Positions 1 to 5,750 of a stretch of DNA of 7,965 nt are shown one piece after another (positions within the stretch are counted from its first letter, which is position 1; the number at the start of each line of letters is the position of its first letter). This stretch comes from Alphaproteobacteria bacterium (GTDB taxonomy: Bacteria; Pseudomonadota; Alphaproteobacteria; Sphingomonadales; Emcibacteraceae). The notes below the pieces were generated by a model. The model saw only the letters and a list, made by a program, of their open reading frames with translations. It did not search any database and was not told the origin of the DNA. The stretch spans positions 1 to 7,965 of the forward strand of contig NVTJ01000107.1 of assembly GCA_002401545.1 (NCBI GenBank). Direction: 5' to 3'. A program made the position numbers and the translations under genes.

Positions 1-1
1 A

Positions 2-292
2 CTCGGCTTGGACATCATTGTTTATGCCAGCGTAAAATTATCCAGTCATACGGAAGAGGCACTGGAGATTTTCGAAAGCACCATCATTACCTACCCCGAG
101 GTCACAGAATGTTACACCATCAGCGGGTCCATGGATTATATGGTCCGGGTCATCACAAAAGACATGCAGACCTATGAAAGCTTCCTGCGCAAAAAACTGC
201 TGAAAATGGATATGGTCAATGAAATCCATTCCCGTTTTGCCGTAACAAAGGTAAAATACACCACGGCTATTCCCCTGGCGTTATCCACTTAA
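2..292 (+). CDS. Lrp/AsnC-family transcriptional regulator, C-terminal part (5' end outside window)
   Basis: The reading frame is already open at the window edge (codons ctc ggc ttg gac), so this is the 3' portion of a longer gene; the TTG at 8 is not a credible start. The visible ~96 residues match the ligand-binding/oligomerisation RAM domain of Lrp/AsnC regulators: a GLDIIVYASVKL strand, then PEVTECYTISGSMDYMVRV, then a YESFLRKKLL helix, and a C-terminal VTKVKYTTAIPL strand. In this family the domain binds amino acids or other small effectors and assembles dimers into octamers, while an N-terminal winged helix (not visible here) binds DNA. The gene ends six bases before the convergent molybdenum-cofactor operon, so nothing in view is an obvious target. 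Family is confident; effector and regulon are unknown. Confidence 0.88.
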   Translation, partial: LGLDIIVYASVKLSSHTEEALEIFESTIITYPEVTECYTISGSMDYMVRVITKDMQTYESFLRKKLLKMDMVNEIHSRFAVTKVKYTTAIPLALST

Positions 293-298
293 GACCTA

Positions 299-1921
299 TC
301 ACGTCTTCTTCAGGTGTTCATAGGCTTCATAAGTATCAATATCCAGAAAAATTGCCTCCGACCCAACCTCCACCTCATGGATAAATTCGGGATAGTCGTT
401 CAACAGTATTTTAGCCCCCATATCACCGCGCAATCTGTCAAATTCACGGAAAAGCTCACGGTCCCACAATATGGGATTGCCGCGCTTGCCATTATGCATC
501 GGAATAATGATTGACCGGCCCCTGGCGGGATCATAAGCCGCCATGATTTGACGCAGAATCCCAGCCGAAATATCTGGCATATCACCCAGAATGATCAGGG
601 CCGCATCAATATCGGAGGGCAGTGAGCTGACCCCCACCCTGACAGACGTGCTCATGCCCTCATCATAGAGATCGTTATGGAAAAAAGTGACATCATAGCG
701 GCTCAACTGCTGCATGATCTCCTGACTTTGATGGCCGGTTACGACAAATATTTTATCCATTCCGGCTTGCCGTACCTGCCCTGTAATATGGGACAGGACA
801 GTTTCATCCCCGTAAGGCAGTAGCAGTTTATTTTCCTGCCCCATCCTTTTTGACTGGCCGGCGGCAAGAATAAGGGCGGCAATATTTCCCGATTTTGGCA
901 TTTTCTTTTTCCGTTCCCTTTGCCTGGATTCTCTGGGTTGTGGCCGTCCGGCATATTCACTGAGCAAGCCGCCAACCCCCATGGCCATAATATCATCCCC
1001 TGTCACATCCCGATCCGCACAGATCCGCGACAATATGAGATCAATACCGTTCAGTTTTGGTGAACGTGAGCAGCCCGGCAGACCCAGCACCCACTTATCC
1101 CCTAATCTGGCCAGAAGCATCAGATTTCCCGGATCAACCGGCATACCATAATGGATAATTTCCCCGCCAGCACCAATGACAGCCGCCGGAATAACATCTT
1201 TTCGGTCCGTTATGGCCGAGGCCCCCAAAATCAATATCATGTCCTGATCGCCGTCTGCTGTGCGCAACAACAGGTCGGTCAGGGCGGCTTCCTCATGGCG
1301 GCATCTGATCTCGGCCATGAGCGATGCGCCAAAAATATCCAGCCGGTGGCTCATCACCCTTCTGGTTTTTTCAAACAGTTTTTGCGTCGTTCCAGCAAGC
1401 TCTGTCTGAACCATAATCGCCTTTTGCGGACGGAAGGGGTGCAGGGAAATCAGGCCATTCTCAATTTCTGCGCTGATCTTTTCAACAGCCTCTCCCTTGA
1501 CCGCAAGGGGAATAATCTTGACCGTTGCCACTATCTGCCCCTTATGAACAATGGCATTTTGCAAGACGGTGGCAAGGGTAATGGCCTCATCCATATGATT
1601 AAGGGCATGAACAGCCGGCTCATTTATCACAACCAGACCATCCTCTGCCGCATGAAGATTAACACGCCCGGTAAAAGCTTCGGCACAGGTGACATGATCG
1701 CCGGCAATATGTTCGGAAATTCTGCCGGCTGCGACATCCTCCGTCATATCTTCTGGTTCAAATATTGCCGCCATCACCTGCGCGATATTATTTTCCGCCA
1801 GAGTCTTGATATCAGTTTCGGTCAGGATATGGCCTTTTTTCAACAGACCGGACGGCAGCCGTACCGAATGAGCCAGAGTAGCCCCCAGAACCTGTGACAG
1901 CGGAAATTCGCCAAACTTCAT
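299..1921 (-). CDS. Fused MoeA-like molybdopterin-binding / MocA-like nucleotidyltransferase protein
   Basis: This 540-residue protein joins two molybdenum-cofactor modules. Residues ~1-330 resemble the MoeA/MogA-type molybdopterin-binding fold: an N-terminal GATLAHSVRL region and a MoCF-like core with ILGASAITDRKDVIP, a G-PVDPGNLMLL stretch and GLPGCSRSPKLNG. A basic linker (about 330-346, rich in R and K) leads to a MocA/MobA-type nucleotidyltransferase at ~347-540. That domain shows the nucleotide-binding LAAGQSKRMG motif (352-361), a conserved NKLLLPYG, the metal-binding GDMP (446-449) and GNPILW. LAAG-S-RMG is typical of the MocA (CTP-using) branch rather than the LAGG of MobA, so it probably makes molybdopterin cytosine dinucleotide. 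The start overlaps the xdhC stop as ATGA, which implies translational coupling. Nucleotide specificity is inferred, not shown. Confidence 0.88.
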   Translation of the reverse strand: MKFGEFPLSQVLGATLAHSVRLPSGLLKKGHILTETDIKTLAENNIAQVMAAIFEPEDMTEDVAAGRISEHIAGDHVTCAEAFTGRVNLHAAEDGLVVINEPAVHALNHMDEAITLATVLQNAIVHKGQIVATVKIIPLAVKGEAVEKISAEIENGLISLHPFRPQKAIMVQTELAGTTQKLFEKTRRVMSHRLDIFGASLMAEIRCRHEEAALTDLLLRTADGDQDMILILGASAITDRKDVIPAAVIGAGGEIIHYGMPVDPGNLMLLARLGDKWVLGLPGCSRSPKLNGIDLILSRICADRDVTGDDIMAMGVGGLLSEYAGRPQPRESRQRERKKKMPKSGNIAALILAAGQSKRMGQENKLLLPYGDETVLSHITGQVRQAGMDKIFVVTGHQSQEIMQQLSRYDVTFFHNDLYDEGMSTSVRVGVSSLPSDIDAALIILGDMPDISAGILRQIMAAYDPARGRSIIIPMHNGKRGNPILWDRELFREFDRLRGDMGAKILLNDYPEFIHEVEVGSEAIFLDIDTYEAYEHLKKT

Positions 1922-2874
1922 CTGTCATCACCATTTCGATAGATGGAAATCAACTGCGCCATAACAGAAAGAGCAATTTCTGCCGGTGTTTTCGCCCCGA
2001 TGCCAAGGCCCGCCGGCGCATGAATGCGCCCAATCTGTTCTGCCGTCATCCCAAATACCGTCAGCCGTTCCACCCGGGCGGCATGGGTTTTCCGGCTGCC
2101 CAGAGAGGCGATGTAAAAAGACGGTGAATTCAGCGCCACCAGCAGAGCGGCATCATCCAGCTTTGGATCATGGGTCAGGGTGACAATCGCCGTACCGGAG
2201 GTTATTTCACGGTCCTTCAGAGCCTCATCAGGCCAGCTCACACAAAGGTCAATACCGGGGAAACGGGCTTCACTGGCAAATGTAGTCCGGGGGTCAATGA
2301 CCACCACATCAATATCCAGTGCCCCGGCAATCCTGACCATAGACTGTGTAATATGAACCGCGCCAATGATAATCAACGTCAACGGCTGTTCGAGAATTTG
2401 CGTGAAAGTAACCTGCTCCCCCGCTTCGCGAAGCCTGCTCCTGCCGGCATTGTTATCGCCATATGCAAATGTCGTTTTGCCCGTGATGCAATCAGTGGTC
2501 AGGATCACCGGGCCGGTGGCGCTCAGAATTTTATCCGTGAAGGGTAATTTTTCCACGATGGGTTCCACAAGCACCCGCACCCGGCCACCACAGGACAGCC
2601 CCACTTCCCAAGCCTGATCATTGCTGACATCAAAGTCCAGCAACTGCGGCTTGCCAGTGCCCATGGCCTCTAACGCAGCCGTAATTACCGCCCCCTCGAT
2701 ACAGCCGCCGGAGACCGAGCCTTCAACAGCCCCCTGATCATCGACAATCATCATGCTGCCGGTAGGCCGCGGCGAAGACCCCCAGGTATTCACAACGGTG
2801 GCAAGGGCAATATTGCGCCCGGCCTCATGCCATTGTTTAATATTTTGCCAAAGTGGTTTCCAGTCTGAACTCAT
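1918..2874 (-). CDS. xdhC: XdhC/CoxI-family molybdenum cofactor insertion/maturation protein
   Basis: XdhC proteins bind molybdenum cofactor, help sulfurate it and hand it to xanthine-dehydrogenase/CO-dehydrogenase-type hydroxylases in the cytoplasm. The 318 residues show both usual domains. The N-terminal XdhC/CoxI domain has GSSPRPTGSMM (32-42), GSVSGGCIEGAV with Cys58, and GLSCGGRVRVLVEP with Cys95. The C-terminal Rossmann-like domain has LIIIGAVHITQ (the usual form is GAGHIAQ), VVVIDPR, IASLGSRKTHAARVERL, and a closing PAGLGIGAKTPAEIALSVMAQL. An in-frame TGA lies one codon before the chosen ATG, so no earlier ATG is possible. No clear Shine-Dalgarno is visible, and a weak TAAAAT sits only a few bases upstream. 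It lies 39 nt after the VOC gene and overlaps the cofactor fusion gene downstream by 4 nt. The partner hydroxylase is not in view. Confidence 0.92.
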   Translation of the reverse strand: MSSDWKPLWQNIKQWHEAGRNIALATVVNTWGSSPRPTGSMMIVDDQGAVEGSVSGGCIEGAVITAALEAMGTGKPQLLDFDVSNDQAWEVGLSCGGRVRVLVEPIVEKLPFTDKILSATGPVILTTDCITGKTTFAYGDNNAGRSRLREAGEQVTFTQILEQPLTLIIIGAVHITQSMVRIAGALDIDVVVIDPRTTFASEARFPGIDLCVSWPDEALKDREITSGTAIVTLTHDPKLDDAALLVALNSPSFYIASLGSRKTHAARVERLTVFGMTAEQIGRIHAPAGLGIGAKTPAEIALSVMAQLISIYRNGDDR

Positions 2875-2913
2875 AAGTCAATTTTAATCAAAAATCGCAA
2901 GAGTGCAAGGATA

Positions 2914-3264
2914 CTATTCTGACCAGACCGCCAATTCATTGCCGCTGGGTTCCGTAAAGTGGAAACGTCTGCCACCGGGAAAGTCGAATATGCCCACGAT
3001 AATCCTGCCGCCGGCATCTTTCACAAGGGTCTCGGTTTCTTCAAGGTTATTACTGTATATGACAATCAGAGCCGATCCTTCCGATTTTGAGGCCTTCAGG
3101 TCAGACTGATAAAATCCGCCGTCCACCCCCTGTCCGCTAAACGCCGTATAATCAGGACCATAATCCTGAAAATCCCAGCCAAAGACTTTGTTGAAAAAAA
3201 CCTTCGTCGCCTCCAGATCCCGCGCCGGAAACTCGATATAACTAATTTTGTGATGAGCCGTCAT
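2914..3264 (-). CDS. VOC-family (glyoxalase/bleomycin-resistance fold) protein
   Basis: A 116-residue single-domain protein of the vicinal oxygen chelate superfamily. It shows the two beta-alpha-beta-beta-beta repeats: HHKISYIEFPARDLEATKVFFNKVFGW at the start, then AGGRIIVGIFDFPGGRRF and HFTEPSGNELAVW at the end. The first-repeat histidine (HHKISY) and last-strand glutamate (EPSGNELAVW) sit where VOC metal ligands usually are, but this subgroup is very diverse and the substrate cannot be named. A strong AGGAGG (3272-3277) lies seven bases before the ATG. The gene starts 21 nt after the MarR–GNAT stop and is probably co-transcribed with it. That pairing hints at a small stress- or compound-response operon, but this is inference. 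Confidence 0.85.
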   Translation of the reverse strand: MTAHHKISYIEFPARDLEATKVFFNKVFGWDFQDYGPDYTAFSGQGVDGGFYQSDLKASKSEGSALIVIYSNNLEETETLVKDAGGRIIVGIFDFPGGRRFHFTEPSGNELAVWSE

Positions 3265-3285
3265 CTGATAGCCTCCTCATATTGT

Positions 3286-4230
3286 TTAACCGGCCTGATA
3301 TTCCATACAAACATCCGCTCTGCCATAGGGCGTATCTTCTCTGGCTTTCACTTTGATAAAGCCGTATTTTTCATATAGTGATATGGCCGGCTTCAAAACA
3401 GCATTGGTTTCCAGATAGAGCATCTCCCCGCCCCGGGCATGAAAACGCTCAATGATAATTTCAATAAGTTTCCGGCCAACCCCCAAGCCCTGAGCTTTGG
3501 GCCGTACGCCCATTTTGGTCAACTCATATTCACCATCGCCCTGATGCTTCAAACCTGCGGCCCCGACAACATCACCATCAACCAGAGCGAAATAAATCTC
3601 GCCACCCTGACCAAGAATATATTTCTCCGGATTTTCAAGTGTTTTTCCATCCGCCGCTTCCATGGTGAAATATTTTTCCACCCATTCCCTGTTAATATCA
3701 TGCCAGTCTTGACGGTATTTCACATGAAAGGGCACAATTTGAACTTCCGGTCTTTGAATTTCAGAATTATAAGCCTGATATCGTTGATAAAAATCCCGCG
3801 CCCGCAAATTTTTCTCAAAATCATCAAGACCCAGCAACAGATCATTTTTGGATTCCTGCCGCAGGTCAAAAATAACTTTATGGGCAATATCCCACATGGG
3901 AAGAAGTTTCCTGACCAGATTCCGGCCCTTTGCCGTGAGATACACAATCCGGCTGCGAGCATCCTCACCAACTTTCATGGCCACTATATCTCCTGCCATA
4001 AGCTGCTTTACAGTTTGAGAAATTGCCGAATGGGTCAAAAACGAGATTTTCTGAAGCTCGGCAATGGTAAGGTCCTGCAAATTATGCAGCGCAAAAACAA
4101 CGGGGAAATGTCGCACCCGAAATTCCAGCCCGGCCTCTTGATATATCCTCTCCATATCAAAACCAAGCATATCATAAACACGCTTTAATCGGGTGCCGAT
4201 GCCAAGATTGCCAAATAATTCTTCGCTCAT
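3286..4230 (-). CDS. MarR-type regulator fused to GNAT N-acetyltransferase
   Basis: The protein joins a MarR-like winged helix to a GNAT acetyltransferase. The N-terminal ~150 residues contain the helix-turn-helix LTIAELQKISFLTHSAISQTVKQLMAGDIV and the wing DARSRIVYLTAKGRNLV. The C-terminal ~150 residues contain the acetyl-CoA-binding stretch MGVRPKAQGLGVGRKLIEI (Q/R-x-x-G-x-G type) and the closing LYEKYGF motif. Such fusions are a known bacterial architecture; the acetyl acceptor is unknown. An ATG at 4257 would add nine residues, but it lies inside the palindromic operator and near the predicted transcription start and has no Shine-Dalgarno. The ATG at 4230 follows an AAGG about eight bases upstream, so it is preferred (314 residues). 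The operator just upstream suggests autorepression. It heads the minus-strand cluster with the VOC gene 21 nt behind. Confidence 0.85.
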   Translation of the reverse strand: MSEELFGNLGIGTRLKRVYDMLGFDMERIYQEAGLEFRVRHFPVVFALHNLQDLTIAELQKISFLTHSAISQTVKQLMAGDIVAMKVGEDARSRIVYLTAKGRNLVRKLLPMWDIAHKVIFDLRQESKNDLLLGLDDFEKNLRARDFYQRYQAYNSEIQRPEVQIVPFHVKYRQDWHDINREWVEKYFTMEAADGKTLENPEKYILGQGGEIYFALVDGDVVGAAGLKHQGDGEYELTKMGVRPKAQGLGVGRKLIEIIIERFHARGGEMLYLETNAVLKPAISLYEKYGFIKVKAREDTPYGRADVCMEYQAG

Positions 4231-4249
4231 GCCTGCTACCTTAATTTGA

Positions 4250-4273
4250 ATAATCATTAATATAAATGATTAT
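4250..4273. promoter_or_regulatory. Palindromic operator, probable MarR autoregulatory site
   Basis: Perfect 9-bp inverted repeat ATAATCATT / AATGATTAT separated by six bases (AATATA). It sits 20 bases before the preferred MarR–GNAT start and overlaps the predicted -10 box. MarR dimers typically bind AT-rich palindromes of roughly this size in their own promoters, so autorepression is the natural reading. Binding by this protein is inferred. Confidence 0.6.
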
Positions 4274-4286
4274 ATAATTTAGTCAA
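4257..4286 (-). promoter_or_regulatory. Putative sigma-70-type promoter of MarR–GNAT operon
   Basis: Reading leftwards, TTGACT (4286-4281) is a good -35 box. It is followed after 18 bases by TATTAA (4262-4257), or after 17 by ATATTA, as a fair -10. Transcription would then begin near 4250, downstream of the ATG at 4257, which supports the later start codon. The -10 lies inside the palindromic operator. The -10 match is only moderate. Confidence 0.4.
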
Positions 4287-4387
4287 GAGCGCCCGGGATA
4301 AATACTATTCGAGCGATGATAGCTCAGGATTTACAGGGTAACCCTTCAGAGAAATACCTGACCTGAAAAATTGAAAAAAATCTAAAT

Positions 4388-4426
4388 CTGTAAAGAATCC
4401 TGACAATCTGTCGGAATATTTTACAG
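4388..4426. promoter_or_regulatory. 39-bp near-palindrome upstream of PEP-CTERM esterase (copy 1)
   Basis: The arms are CTGTAAAGAATCCTGACA and TGTCGGAATATTTTACAG around a 3-nt centre, with 14 of 18 positions complementary. A second copy with the same length and an identical right arm lies upstream of the other PEP-CTERM gene. It ends 63 nt before the GG of the sigma-54 promoter, with its centre roughly 105-110 bp before the predicted transcription start, where enhancer sites for sigma-54 activators are normally found. A PrsR-type response regulator, known to control PEP-CTERM genes in other bacteria, is a likely but unproven binder. No rightward gene ends here, so a terminator role is unlikely for this copy. 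Confidence 0.7.
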
Positions 4427-4488
4427 TTTTGGCACCGGGGAAATCATCAAAAATACTTAACTTATTGTATATGTTGAATATATTAAAC

Positions 4489-4504
4489 AGGCATAGTTTT
4501 TGCA
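4489..4504 (+). promoter_or_regulatory. Sigma-54 (-24/-12) promoter of PEP-CTERM esterase
   Basis: The sequence AGGCATAGTTTTTGCA has the invariant GG (4490-4491) and GC (4502-4503) exactly ten bases apart. It also matches the sigma-54 consensus TGGCAC-N5-TTGCA at most other positions. It lies about 73 nt before the ATG. The promoter of the second PEP-CTERM gene matches it at 13 of 14 bases from GG to GC, which makes chance unlikely. Confidence 0.8.
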
Positions 4505-4576
4505 TGTATAACTACACATAAATTATAACAAACATATGTTTTAAATATTGGCAATCAGTTTTTATCAGGAGGTTTT

Positions 4577-5554
4577 ATGTCTATTATTTCAAAAACACCA
4601 ACCATCAAAAAAATATTTATTGGGGTATTATCCCTATTCCTCACAGTATTCGCCGGGCAGAATGCAACAGCGGGTCCGGTAACCGATCTTTTCGTTTTTG
4701 GTGACAGCCTCAGCGAGAATGGTAATCTTCAGGCTCTGGATGCAGCAGGACTGATACCGGGCGGCCCTTTCCCGCCCCGCTTTAGCAACGGCCCAATTGC
4801 CGCCGAAATTCTCGCCGGACAAATTGGCCTTACACTGGCCCCGAGTTTTCTTTCAGTCAGCGATCCCAATACGGATACAGTCGCCAATAATTACGCCTTT
4901 GCCGGTGGCAGAGCACGTAACGTCGTTGGTGTCCCCGGTCTTGCTCCTCAAATAGGCACTGCAATTTCTCAAGCGGCCGGGGGAATTCTTTCGTCTGATG
5001 CGCTGTATCTGATATTTATCGGCGGCAATGACATTGCCGATGCACTGACAGATGGGTTTTCAGTCATCACTGATGCGGTAACAGCCATACTTACCGGCGT
5101 TACTGACCTGCAAAATGCCGGAGCGACAAACATACTGGTGGTCAATGGACCCGATGTGGGTGATACGCCAAGGGTCCGAAGTTTCGGCCCAAGTGCCGTA
5201 GCAGGTGCAGACTTCCTTGTCGGTCAGTTTAACAATCTGTTGGCTACCGGCCTGTCCGGCATTCCGGGGGTGACCATGTTTGATGCCCTTGGCTTCACCC
5301 AGAATTATATTAATAGCGGAGCCGCCGCTGCGGATGGGATTACGAACTTTACTGATCCCTGTAGCGCCATCACTGCCTACCTTTGCACCGATAACAGCTT
5401 CTTCTATGCGGATGAGTTTCATGTCACCGCGCCGGTACAGGCGGCTTTCGGGCGGGCCTTGATCCTTGCTGCCAGCGTTCCGGAACCCGCACCCCTTGCC
5501 CTTCTTGGCCTTGGTTTACTTGGGCTGGGATTAATGCGCAGACGTAAAGCTTGA
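4577..5554 (+). CDS. Secreted GDSL/SGNH-family esterase/lipase with PEP-CTERM sorting signal
   Basis: A 325-residue exported hydrolase. Residues 1-32 form a signal peptide (K-rich start, hydrophobic core, NATA|GP cleavage). The body carries the SGNH catalytic blocks: block I FVFGDSLSENGN with nucleophile Ser44, block II NNYAFAGGRA (Gly110 or 111), block III GGND with Asn151, and block V DEFH with Asp279 and His282. The set is complete, so it should be active on ester substrates such as lipids or acylated polysaccharide; the substrate is unknown. The last 25 residues (301-325) are a textbook PEP-CTERM signal: VPEPAP, a hydrophobic Leu/Gly helix, then RRRKA. Such tails are recognised and cleaved by an exosortase in the inner membrane, linking the protein to exopolysaccharide or surface export. 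The start has a strong AGGAGG four bases upstream. The gene is preceded by a sigma-54 promoter and a 39-bp palindrome. Confidence 0.92.
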   Translation: MSIISKTPTIKKIFIGVLSLFLTVFAGQNATAGPVTDLFVFGDSLSENGNLQALDAAGLIPGGPFPPRFSNGPIAAEILAGQIGLTLAPSFLSVSDPNTDTVANNYAFAGGRARNVVGVPGLAPQIGTAISQAAGGILSSDALYLIFIGGNDIADALTDGFSVITDAVTAILTGVTDLQNAGATNILVVNGPDVGDTPRVRSFGPSAVAGADFLVGQFNNLLATGLSGIPGVTMFDALGFTQNYINSGAAAADGITNFTDPCSAITAYLCTDNSFFYADEFHVTAPVQAAFGRALILAASVPEPAPLALLGLGLLGLGLMRRRKA

Positions 5555-5570
5555 ATATAAAATAAATAAA

Positions 5571-5609
5571 CTGTAAAATATCCTGACAACCTGTCGGAAT
5601 ATTTTACAG
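5571..5609. promoter_or_regulatory. 39-bp near-palindrome upstream of second PEP-CTERM gene (copy 2)
   Basis: The arms are CTGTAAAATATCCTGACA and TGTCGGAATATTTTACAG around ACC, with 16 of 18 positions complementary; this is the better-formed of the two copies. It begins 16 nt after the esterase stop and ends 75 nt before the GG of the next sigma-54 promoter. That is 12 nt farther than copy 1, about one helical turn. It is followed by TTTTT, so it could also fold as a terminator for the esterase transcript. The matching copy 1, which has no gene to terminate, makes an activator-binding role the main reading. Confidence 0.7.
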
Positions 5610-5683
5610 TTTTTGCAACCATAAATTAGTATGATATTGCATAATTTTAAGTAACATACTGATATAAAACAATAATATTTATT

Positions 5684-5699
5684 TGGCATAGTATTTGCT
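5684..5699 (+). promoter_or_regulatory. Sigma-54 (-24/-12) promoter of second PEP-CTERM gene
   Basis: TGGCATAGTATTTGCT has GG at 5685-5686 and GC at 5697-5698 with the obligatory ten-base spacing and a good consensus match on both sides. It lies 52 nt before the ATG at 5751. Its near-identity with the esterase promoter indicates shared control. Confidence 0.8.
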
Positions 5700-5750
5700 T
5701 GTTAATACATAAGATCGTAAATGATATTAAAAATTTAGGGTATATACGTG

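Larger units (their letters stand above)
4231..4576. other. Divergent regulatory region between MarR–GNAT operon and PEP-CTERM esterase gene
   Basis: This 346-nt AT-rich gap holds no convincing gene. From left to right it contains the palindromic operator and promoter of the leftward MarR–GNAT gene (about 4250-4286), a stretch of ~100 nt with no assigned function except a lone TTTACAG half-site at 4330-4336, the 39-bp near-palindrome (4388-4426), an AT-rich spacer, the sigma-54 promoter (4489-4504) and the Shine-Dalgarno AGGAGG (4567-4572) of the rightward esterase gene. An open minus-strand frame at 4305-4505 is composed largely of the regulatory repeat and is not called. Confidence 0.75.

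Noticed and set aside
291..307. Small hairpin AAGAC/GTCTT at the convergent gene ends
   Set aside because: The stem is only five base pairs with a 7-nt loop and no T-tract, too weak to call a bidirectional terminator.
1151..1897. Long plus-strand frame of 248 codons
   Set aside because: It lies fully antisense to the MoeA-like domain, whose protein motifs are clear, and its own composition has no recognisable domain.
3439..4188. Long plus-strand frame of 249 codons
   Set aside because: Antisense shadow of the MarR–GNAT gene, with no domain and no ribosome site.
4446..4466. Possible IHF site between palindrome copy 1 and the sigma-54 promoter
   Set aside because: ATCAA is present but the following TTR element is at the wrong spacing, so it does not match the IHF consensus.
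4305..4505. Minus-strand open frame of 66 codons
   Set aside because: It shares a run of residues (AKTVKYSDRLSG) with another minus-strand frame at 5419-5622 only because both read through the same regulatory palindrome. It has no ribosome site and crosses the sigma-54 promoter.
5571..5614. Palindrome copy 2 plus TTTTT as a rho-independent terminator only
   Set aside because: A dual role is possible, but the stem is AT-rich and the same element recurs at 4388-4426, where no rightward gene needs ending. A regulatory site explains both copies.
5419..5622. Minus-strand open frame of 67 codons
   Set aside because: It reads antisense through the PEP-CTERM tail and palindrome copy 2, and its similarity to the frame at 4305-4505 is explained by the repeat.
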